Source: Ricinus communis (lineage: Eukaryota > Streptophyta > Magnoliopsida > Malpighiales > Euphorbiaceae). Taken from it: 64,000 bases of DNA. The stretch spans positions 29,685,277-29,749,276 of the forward strand of contig NC_063259.1 in assembly GCF_019578655.1 (NCBI RefSeq). The letters run 5' to 3'. Position 1 is the stretch's first letter, and every line of letters starts with the position of its first letter. Position numbers and translations under genes: made by a program. This document shows, piece by piece, positions 52,144 to 61,198 of this stretch. The notes beneath the pieces were generated by a model that was not told where the DNA came from, made no database searches, and was given only the letters and a program-made list of their open reading frames with translations.

Positions 52144-54138
52144 TTATACTTCAATGGTTTTCTGATTTAGAGCAGTATATCTCCACTTGGCCTTCTCCAC
52201 AAAGTCTGCATCCAGGAACTGAGCAATGAAAGCCCAAAGCCTGTAAGTATCCTCAAAATTGGCCAGGAACCCAAGTGCCACTGTAACAACTGTTATTCCC
52301 AGATTTTCTTTCTGTTTCCTATTTACTCCACTTGCTTTTCTCTCAAGAAGTGTTGCCCTTTCTTCTTCATATTTTTCTGAGAATGAGATATGATGTAGGA
52401 ATGCATAGCTGAGAGATATGTTGCTTCGATCTGCTAGTTTTTGTACAAGAGGAGCATCAACCTTTTCTCCTTTCCAGTCAAACACATTGAACGCCATTGC
52501 AGGTCCCCTATCAAATCTTATCTTTGGCCCGTATATTCTAACAAGAGGGACTTCCTCGTTGTTTGGATGCTTTAGCTTCATCAGAGCATTCACCAGCCAA
52601 TTAATCAGGCACCTTGCTCTATTACTGATCTGAGTTAATCCCAACAAATCAACCTCATCCAGCCCCCTACATTCAATCTCCATGGTTCCATTTCTGCTGC
52701 TATTTATGGTCTTTTTTACTTTATCGTTTTGAGAAGTTTCTAATTCCTTCTGTTTTGCTGCTGCTCCTGTAGTTTCTAATTCTTGCTGTTGTGCAGTTTC
52801 AGGCTCGCCAGTTTGTGATACTTTCTGTTCTCTAGTTGTTACTCCAGTTTGAGGCTCAGAGGTTTCTCCTTGTTGTATTCCAGATTGCAGTTTTGAAATA
52901 GATATTGGACCTGAAAAAGAGTTTGATGTATCTAGTTCATCTTCTTCTATTTCAAATTTAGACATATGTTCAATTTCTGTATCAGTACCCGAAGATTCAT
53001 CTAGGAACCAAAACAACTTCTTTGCTGGGATGAGATTTACCATTCCAGCACAGGCGGTGTCTTCCAATAGTGGAACTGTAGATTTTTTGACAAAGAGACA
53101 TCCAAATCCAGATGGATTTTCCCCAAAAATCTTGTAGAAGGAACAAATGAGGAAATCTGGGCGAATGAGAGAGAGGCCAAAGCTGTCCATGTCCTTCGGC
53201 CCCAATGCGCAAGCATCAATCAGGATATGCCAGCCATTCTCTTGAGCTATGCTCATCCATATATAAGGATATCTGGCCCCACTCACTCTAGAATGAAGTG
53301 GAAAGACGAATAGTCCCCTCTTCTTCTTCTTTTTTCTTTTCCTCATAATCATCTTCCTTAATTTTGCTGAATGAATCCTCAGCCTAGGCCATGAGAACTC
53401 TGCTGGCATGACTTGAGCTCCTTTGTTCTCAGAACAGTTAATCATGGTTTCCACTGCTTCACTCTCATAGTCATAAACTGTCAGAAGCTTCCGACTAGAG
53501 TGGAAAGGGTAAGACTCTGCTACAAGTTTAAAAGCTGATGTTCTGTTTGAAGTGAAAACCATACTATACTCATTTTCAGATAAATTGAGAAAACTCATAA
53601 TCCTTTTCTTTATTGTAGACTCTAATTCCGATTCTTGGCCACCATGAAGTAGCTGTGTCTTCAAATTCCCTGTCTTGTAGGACACACTGAAGAAAGGAAA
53701 ATGCGAATTCTTAGGAGGTGAATGAGGTGGGGGACAAGAAGAAGAGACTATTTTTTTTCTGCAGTCATGATTTTGCAGCTGGGCATAGGAGAAGAGGCCG
53801 ATGCCAATATAATCAAGGCAGGTATGGTGGGAAAGTGAGAGCTGATAGTATTCTTGGGCTCGAATTTGGTCTACTTGATAGCTATCTGAGTATCTTGGAT
53901 AAACTTTGCTGAATTCAGTAAATGATTCTTGCAAAGTTGGAAGAGACTCAGGATTTGTAAATTGGGTATTTGGGAAGATAGAGGAAGTTGCTGTTGCAGC
54001 AAAGTTGTGGCGGCATGTTGCTGCTGTGCTTCTGTTGTTGCCCAACTTTTTCCGGGGCTCAGGAAATCCAAGGAGAGGGCTGGGGCAGCAGCCGTGAAGG
54101 CATACTTGGGAGGCTTCTTTTAGACAAGGCGACTGCAT
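52144..54138 (-). CDS. PLP-dependent transferase-fold protein, molybdenum-cofactor-sulfurase-like family
   Basis: Single exon, 664 residues from the ATG giving MQSPCLKEASQVCLHGCC. The family has the fold-type I aminotransferase/cysteine-desulfurase domain related to the N-terminal half of molybdenum cofactor sulfurase, but the true reaction of these plant proteins is unknown. Visible features are LKTQLLHGGQESELESTIKK, then EYSMVFTSNRTSAFKLVAES (cofactor phosphate region), then GWHILIDACALGPKDMDSFG (the PLP-ring Asp), then FLICSFYKIFGENPSGFGCL with K336 as the probable Schiff-base lysine. A Gln/Glu/Thr-rich low-complexity insert lies at about residues 420-485. The MOSC domain of genuine MoCo sulfurase is absent, as in the rest of this family. 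At5g51920 is, from memory, the matching Arabidopsis gene. Confidence 0.92.
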   Translation of the reverse strand: MQSPCLKEASQVCLHGCCPSPLLGFPEPRKKLGNNRSTAATCRHNFAATATSSIFPNTQFTNPESLPTLQESFTEFSKVYPRYSDSYQVDQIRAQEYYQLSLSHHTCLDYIGIGLFSYAQLQNHDCRKKIVSSSCPPPHSPPKNSHFPFFSVSYKTGNLKTQLLHGGQESELESTIKKRIMSFLNLSENEYSMVFTSNRTSAFKLVAESYPFHSSRKLLTVYDYESEAVETMINCSENKGAQVMPAEFSWPRLRIHSAKLRKMIMRKRKKKKKRGLFVFPLHSRVSGARYPYIWMSIAQENGWHILIDACALGPKDMDSFGLSLIRPDFLICSFYKIFGENPSGFGCLFVKKSTVPLLEDTACAGMVNLIPAKKLFWFLDESSGTDTEIEHMSKFEIEEDELDTSNSFSGPISISKLQSGIQQGETSEPQTGVTTREQKVSQTGEPETAQQQELETTGAAAKQKELETSQNDKVKKTINSSRNGTMEIECRGLDEVDLLGLTQISNRARCLINWLVNALMKLKHPNNEEVPLVRIYGPKIRFDRGPAMAFNVFDWKGEKVDAPLVQKLADRSNISLSYAFLHHISFSEKYEEERATLLERKASGVNRKQKENLGITVVTVALGFLANFEDTYRLWAFIAQFLDADFVEKAKWRYTALNQKTIEV

Positions 54139-57100
54139 TTTTTTCTCCTGCTCTGCCCTTGACAATTTTGAAATTTATGTTGATTTCACATCTTTGTTTG
54201 ATTTCTTGCTCCTTTTTAGAGTTTCTTTTCTCATCAGCTTTGATGGTCAGCTTAGTCGGGTCGTTTATTATAATTATTTCTTTGCAGTGGTGCAGAATTT
54301 TTGCTTTGTTTTAAACGTCATGGGACAGGGTGCCTCCTTAGGCTCCACAAGGCACTTTGAACAGGTCATATTATGCAGTTTACTATGTCCTGCATGTTTC
54401 ACAAGTTGACCTTGTTATATGATATAGTCACTTGTACTTTTAGCACCATACATAAACTACAAATCGATCACTTAACGGAATCAACTCAATTGACACATCT
54501 TTACCAATTCTAAGTAAAGATCATGCATATAATGCCAAGACCCTTCTTCTCCTGAAACACGAGGCAAAAAATAATAAATAAAATGCTGATTTTCAACTGA
54601 ATGTCAAACATCTGCCATTAGGAAAGCAACATGAACTTTTCGAAATAAGGTTAATGGGATATGGGTATGACAAATCTTCAGATAATCATATACTACGAGT
54701 CTTTCCGAGGGGTGTTCTGGACCATATCCTACTAATTAATAACTTTCCCTTTAATATTGTGGGTCATTAAGGTATATTCATAATCTCTGTTTCAGAAGAT
54801 TACCGGTCCCGGCATTTCTCGAGTGGCTCACTTCTTTGAAAGGGAGTGGCAGGATTGGAAAGCGACAAATGCAAGTGGAAGACAAAAACACCTTTATGTT
54901 GGCCAGCATTATTGGTAATGACCCAAGAAAGCTTCTTTGAAATGTTTTTAATTTGCTTCGGGTTTAAGGCTTTGACTTCTAAGAAATGCAAGGCTCCAGT
55001 CCACTCCAGCGCATGGCGAGGAGTATCAATTTATTGGGTGCCAAGTGTCTCTCCAATGATTACTAATGTTAGTTGGATTACCTGGTCCAAGTCTTGTTTA
55101 TGTGCTGTTATGCTTGTTTTATACAAAACCTAAAATGGACAGTTCAAATTTTCAATATCAATTGAGAAAAAGAGTGAAAAAAGAAGAAGAAGAGCTATTC
55201 TTTGGAATACGCTGTACTTTATTGTTGTTTTTCTTTTCTTTAAGACTTAGCTTCGTTGAGTATGCCCAAAACATGATTTTAGAAACTAAAAAGCCCCAGT
55301 TTTTCACAAAAGAGCAGATAGCCAACCATTGTTCGGTCGTTTTATAAAAAAGAAAAAGCAGAGTCACAAAAGCCTATAATCAAGGAGAAAAAGAAGAAAA
55401 AAGAAATTTATTGAATTACAATCCTGATTTTCCATCTTTAGATTTGATTTTCTGCAGATAAAAAGCATCATCCTTGTTGAATTCAGCTTCAAGAATTTCC
55501 AACTAAGAAATTATCTCAGTGATCGGAAAATTTATACATTTAAAAAAAGAAAAAAGAAAAGCATCTGAGTTAGACTTTATCATTGTTTTTTAAAAAATAA
55601 AATAAAAATATTTATAAGGCTTCCATCTGCAAACAAACAAACGCGAATACATCGATCTATTAGCCATCTCTCGGCCTCATCTGATCAACCAGCCGCCTGG
55701 GTCACAAGGGCCTGTCCAGTTGATAGTTGCTTTATTTATTTATTTATTTTTGAGAAAATAGTTGCTTTATTTTAGAGAAAGAGTCTTAAGGCAATGTAAT
55801 TTATATAAGTTAAATAATAATAGAAAGGGAAATGGTCAGGTGTTCCTTTCGAAGCACATCAACGGCATCCATGGGCAGGATTGCATCAACGGCATCCCTG
55901 GTATTACATGTCATAGCACGACCCAGTTCATTTCTGTCTTGTTTTCTGCATTTTCTTAGAAGAATACATGACGTTTTCCAGTAACACGAATGAAAGAGTA
56001 GCTCCTGACAATATTTTATATGTATGCATAAAGAAGAACAAAACGTCTGAGCCGAGCATGGGTTCCCTCTTTATTTTACGTTTATAACTGTGGGTCCTGA
56101 ATGTAGATGGAACTTATAAGAAAATGACAATTGTATATGCATTGCTTGTTGAGCCTGACTTTGGGCTTTGATATGCTTTTTGGTGAATTTATTAGCTCTC
56201 GAAATAGAAGAAACCTATTGCATATACATTTTGTGTCATTTTTCTTGCATTGTCATGTGTTTTAATGATATCAGCAATCTGTCAAGAAAAAGAAGTGGGC
56301 TAGAGACATGATTTTTGTTTTGGCAATTTATAAGTATGGCCACAGCAGCGACTTTCTTTCTCTTTGATTCTATTATATTTTTTCAGGTAAGAGTCTTAAA
56401 TTCACTTTGTTCCTATCATAGAGAACATACTCTCTCTTTTCCTAAGGTTTTTAAAGCAAGAGTTAAAATCTCTTTTCTTAGATTTCAGAAATCTAAATTA
56501 GTTCATGAATGATTCTTTATTAAGAAAATAAATTATTCTTGACTTATTAAAAAAGTGAATTTGGTATAAAGAAATAAAATTTTTGATTCTATCAAGAAAT
56601 TAGAATACAAGTGTTTTTTGAATCTGCATAATTTTAGAGAAAAATTACAATTAAAAAGCTGAATTGTTTATAATGTTGTTAGGGATGCTCTTTAAGATTT
56701 GATTGTGATGTTTTTGGACTGAACATTTTAATGAGGCTTGTCTCCTCTGTATCTTATTTGAGTTAGACCTTTCAATGCAAATGTACTTGCTGAGGAGATA
56801 GAGTTTAAGCAAATTAGATGACAAGGATAAGAAACGAATGGTAACCTGAAACAGTTTTATCTTTGGATCAACTATCCAAGAAGCCTAAACAGCACAACTT
56901 GTCCAATGCCCAGCAAGCACATGATATTTCCTAATGACTGACTAATCCGAGCAACAAATTTGCAAGTTAGTTGAAGATGTTGCGCTATGGTTATGCTGAT
57001 AAATAACGAAAGCTAGAGAGGTACATAAATTTCCTCGTCAATTTTACATGAATTGTGGATTTCAAAACATCAATTCAAAGGATCAACTGCGCACTTCAGG

Positions 57101-57237
57101 TGGATTTGTACATTAACATTGCCATAGTGCATTTGCTTAAATCTAAAACCTATCAAAAGCTATAAGACTGAACTTACCTCAGTGGGAGATCAAGAAAAGG
57201 ACATGAAGTCGATCAATATTTGTAGTGTCTCTAAGCT
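54139..57237. other. Intergenic region between PLP protein and first MIR399
   Basis: Promoter side of the minus-strand PLP gene followed by spacer. A short imperfect direct repeat (ATCAACGGCATCC twice, near 55,858 and 55,884) was the only pattern seen. No exons supported. Confidence 0.45.
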
Positions 57238-57342
57238 AAAGCAGTCACAGGGCAACTCTCCTTTGGCAAGCAAGTTATTGGGATGTTATGCTAGCTAGTG
57301 TCCCCTTTACCTGCCAAGCAAGAGGTGCCCTACAACTGATTT
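57238..57342 (-). ncRNA. MIR399: MIR399 precursor, copy 1
   Basis: Minus-strand hairpin. The mature miR399 is at 57248-57268, reading TGCCAAAGGAGAG, then T, then TGCCCTG (21 nt). The star strand is at 57310-57330, reading GGGCACCTCTTGC, then TTGGCAGG. As in all miR399 genes the mature strand is on the 3' arm. With a 2-nt 3' overhang, 15 of 19 positions pair exactly and one more is a wobble. The stem extends outward through AAAGCAGT (57238-57245) against ACTGATTT (57335-57342). miR399 represses PHO2/UBC24, a ubiquitin-conjugating E2 that restrains phosphate uptake and root-to-shoot transport; it is induced by phosphate starvation. Confidence 0.96.
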
Positions 57343-57412
57343 GCCTATGTAATTGCTAGCTCATTTTGCTTCAAAACACTTCTGGGTTTTGCTTCTATAT
57401 CTCCTTAAGAGC

Positions 57413-57418
57413 TTTATA
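57413..57418 (-). promoter_or_regulatory. TATA box of MIR399 copy 1
   Basis: TATAAA on the minus strand (CTTATAAAGC context), about 70 bases upstream of the hairpin base, so transcription would begin near 57,385. Confidence 0.7.
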
Positions 57419-57471
57419 AGTCTTCTGATTGGCCATGGCATGGAGAGATGGGATAAACTATAGAAGAAATG

Positions 57472-57502
57472 GCATATGCTTAGGATTATGCTACGGATAT
57501 CC
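57472..57502 (-). promoter_or_regulatory. Two P1BS (PHR1-binding) sites of MIR399 copy 1
   Basis: GCATATGC (57472-57479) and GGATATCC (57495-57502) both fit the palindromic P1BS consensus GNATATNC. They sit 54 and 77 bases upstream of the TATA box. PHR1-class MYB factors bind this site to switch on phosphate-starvation genes. Confidence 0.85.
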
Positions 57503-60273
57503 CTTGAAGACCTTTCTTTCCTTATGTTTGATTGTGCCATTTCATGGTCGAAATCTTTTTATCATACGTGTCAAAAAATCTTGAATAATATCTACCCAAT
57601 TGTATGAGATTCTTCTTCTTCTCTGTTTCGTCCATGCTTTTTGTTGGTTACAACAGGAAAAGGCAGCTGATGCTCCTTCATAATGAAGATGGCTGACGAT
57701 TCGCCTTAAAATAGCAACATATTCTCAGACAAGATTCTCTCTCTTTTTTTTTTTTCCTTTTCTTTTGCTTTAAATATGCTGGCTTTACAGTGCTTCCAAG
57801 TTCAAACGTCTGACTGAGTTTCCCTTCTTGAAAAAGAAATTTGATTGGCTCGGATTAAAAATCGACTTCAATATCACGATTTCATTTTTTCAATTTATAT
57901 ATATGAAATCTTTTTCTTGATTGATCATTACAAGTTGCTTTGTCTTCCTTTGCTGCAACTTCCCATAATGACTTACCAATTTGCTGCTACAGACACGTAT
58001 GTATATGCGATAGCATTAATCATGGATGGAAGAAGAAGAAGACGAAGAAGAAAAGGCAAGATTTGGCAGGAAAGAAAATTTGGAGAAGTGCTTTTAATTT
58101 GTGCTCAAGGTTGCTACAGGAAGACGAGAACATATAGAATGAGGAGGAACTGAGACTCCATAAGGTTGTCCTGCAATTTTATTTGAAGCATAGACAACCC
58201 TTGAGCACATTATTTATAAAATAATCGGGTCCAATATATATTATTTGTTCTCACTTAAATTTTATCAATTAAATTATAAGAACATAAAGTAATTCTTAAG
58301 AATAAAACTAACTAGTAGCTTATTTTTTACCTTCATTATATGGTGAAGATATTAAGCTGAAAATTGACTCATCTAACCACTTATAGCGTTTTGATTTTAT
58401 TGGTTGAGTCTTTTGACAACACGATGGATCAAAATCATATAAATTTCTGACTTAGAATTATTACTAATTTTTTTATTTTCTTAATTATTAGTTTAATAAA
58501 TAATTATCAAATATATCCTTCACTGATTTACATATATATTATCACATATAAATTTTCACATTTTATGCTTTGAAGTTGTAAAAACTTAATAAAAATACTT
58601 TAAAGAAATAATTAACTAAAAAGAATTTAAATTTTTTAATGTGTGCATAAGTTGAAAGTGGACTATCTTTATTGACAGAATAGAAGTTACATATCTCGTC
58701 TTCCTCACACAACAATAATTTGTGCTTCTCAATTACATAATAACCCTTAGGCAGAAAAAAAGAGTAAGAACATGAGTAAGCTTGGAGCTCTGAAATCTTC
58801 CAGCGGTTAGGCAGAAATATAAAGCTAATAACCCTTATCTGTCAACAACATAAAAAAAACAAAAAAAAAAAAAACAACAACAACGTTCTATTAAGGATGT
58901 GAATTATAATCTGTATACCTGGTTTTCATATAAGGAATATATAGCTAAAACCATTTTAGCTGAATCTTGGAACTGGATGCATTTTGGGGACAGATTTTAA
59001 AGGAGATGTTTGTGCGAAAATGCCATCTGAATATTTTTTTTTTCAAATAAAAGGAATGTTTTATTACAAACAGTTAATAACTATAACTTGCAGTGCATAA
59101 GTAAATATTACTACTTTCAAGAAATATATACTAATTTTGTTATATAGATGAGTTTTTTTTTAAGCTTCATTAATTGTATTGGCAGAATAATTGTATAAAA
59201 TACATTGGCTGTATATTTGGCATATCGCCAAGAAACACATTTGATTCGGTAGCTATATTAAGCCACAAATTAATTTTATTGTCATTTGACTAGTCTTTAA
59301 AAAATTCCAATCTTTTGAATATGAAAATCAAATTAATCCTAGCTCCCATGACAAAAGACAAACAAACTCCCGTAAAGTAAAAGAAAACAAAATACTCACA
59401 ATATTTAATCAACAAATTAACAAATAACTAAGAAAAGTAAATATAAAATAAGAATTTAAATGAACTTTTAACTAAATAAATTTATTTTTATTATTAGAAA
59501 GTTTTAATTTATTTCTGAATATTAAAACTTTAACTGAGATATTCTTCCATACATATTTGATTTATCATTTGTTTACCTAAATCTATTATTAAAAAATTAA
59601 AAAAAGATTTTACAATTAAAATCTATAAACAATTCATATAAATAAGATAAAAATATGATCTGATTATTTTATTATAATAAAAAATCACTAGAAAAAAATA
59701 AATAAATAAAGAATTAAAATTAGCCAGGGTGTAGGCAAAAAAGCCGCAGACGGCAGCAAAATAAAAAATGGCATTAGAATATGTTAATACAATGTATAAC
59801 ACAAATGACAGTAGAAAATACTTTCATTTTAAAACTTCAAGAGTATATATAATTGCATGCATGCAATATATATATGACAGTAGTTTTGCAACACTAAAAC
59901 TGCCCCTTAAATATACGTAATCTATTGATACTTCAAACTAAATTTCAATAACCATTTCTGGTGTTATTTCCTTCTTGCAAAAGGGAGAGTTTAAGACATC
60001 AACAGATGTAGCAATCTACATGTTTCCGAGCTAAAACGTTAAATTATCGACAAATTCAATAATCATCATGGACTTATAGTGCCATTATACCTAACAAAAA
60101 CTCATGATCATTGCTCTTATCTGTGGAATCGTAGAGAAAACTCGGTTTTAAGTCTAAGTGCATTCAAACTATAAATGATGAGAAAAAGAACTTACATCAT
60201 ACCTTCTGCATGATATATATGTATATGTAGTAGTTAGCAACCGGGAGAAATATTAAGCGCATGGATTTAAGCT
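57503..60273. other. Spacer between the two MIR399 genes
   Basis: Distal promoter of copy 1 and 3' flank of copy 2. Mostly AT-rich; a purine-rich open stretch around 58,020-58,150 is not a recognisable gene. No exons supported. Confidence 0.45.
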
Positions 60274-60388
60274 AAAGCAGTCACAGGGCAGCTCTCCTTT
60301 GGCAAGCCATTGGGATCAAACTAATGCTAAAATTTAGCTTCACTTCATATCATTGCCTGCCAAGCGAGAGATGCCCTACGACTGCTTT
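60274..60388 (-). ncRNA. MIR399: MIR399 precursor, copy 2
   Basis: Minus-strand hairpin in the same orientation as copy 1. The mature miR399 at 60284-60304 reads TGCCAAAGGAGAG, then C, then TGCCCTG; it differs from copy 1 at position 14. The star at 60356-60376 reads GGGCATCTCTCGC, then TTGGCAGG. Sixteen of 19 duplex positions pair exactly. The lower stem is perfect here: AAAGCAGT (60274-60281) against ACTGCTTT (60381-60388). The TAAGCTAAAGCAGTCACAGG flank is shared with copy 1, showing duplication of a common ancestor, while the loops differ. Confidence 0.96.
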
Positions 60389-60489
60389 ACTTATGGTTAA
60401 TTACATATATGGCTGTGGAAGCTGCAGGTTCTCCATACCCTAGTCTTGCCTTGCAACTGCTTGTAGATTTCGCAGATTTCCTGTAATCT

Positions 60490-60496
60490 TTTTATA
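60490..60496 (-). promoter_or_regulatory. TATA box of MIR399 copy 2
   Basis: TATAAAA on the minus strand (GCTTATAAAAAG context), about 100 bases upstream of the hairpin base. Confidence 0.7.
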
Positions 60497-60542
60497 AGCA
60501 CTTTGATGGGGATAAGAGATAGAATAAAACCTTGAACCATTG

Positions 60543-60561
60543 GCATATGCCTTGGATATCC
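60543..60561 (-). promoter_or_regulatory. Two P1BS sites of MIR399 copy 2
   Basis: GCATATGC (60543-60550) and GGATATCC (60554-60561), the same two versions of GNATATNC and in the same order as at copy 1, but 11 rather than 23 bases apart. Confidence 0.85.
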
Positions 60562-61198
60562 TTCTCAAGCGGCCCCTTTCCTTTTCCCGATCGAGATAAA
60601 TTGTTCAGGGTGTTTCTAACTGATAATAACATGGTCAAAATTTCTCTCTTTTCTCATATCCATGATTCTGAAACCTCTCTGCCTATGCATACAGAGAGAG
60701 CTAGATTCTTGCTCTACTTTTGTCCCTTCTCTGGAGGCCAAAAGCGGTAAAACGCACAGCTGAGAGGAGATGCTTTATCATGATTTATGGAGGACAGTGA
60801 GTAATAAATTGGCACTTTAGAAGCATACGCTCCTGTCTCATTATTCTTTCACCTTTCTTTTGCTTTGCATGTTGACTTTTTGGTGTTGCTAAGTTCAATT
60901 CCCAAGCAGCCTTCTGCATGATTTCGTTCTTCTCTCAAGTTATAAGCAAAACTATCTTATCTCCTCCTTGATGGATTTAATCAATGGCCAACAACTCAAT
61001 GTCCAGGCACGGTTTCATCTTTTTTCAAATCAGTTTATTATTTTCTCAATTAGATTAGATTGTATCACAAAATCACAGAAAAGTACTAAATTACCAAAAT
61101 TGATCCAATTCAAACTCTACAAAGTAACACGCATGCAGAAATAAGTACATAACATTTCCGATCAAACAACAATTATGGAAAACTAGTGAAAAGATTTG
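60562..61198. other. Spacer between MIR399 copy 2 and the HOTHEAD-like gene
   Basis: Distal promoter of MIR399 copy 2, then the 3' flank of the GMC oxidoreductase gene. No exons supported. Confidence 0.45.
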
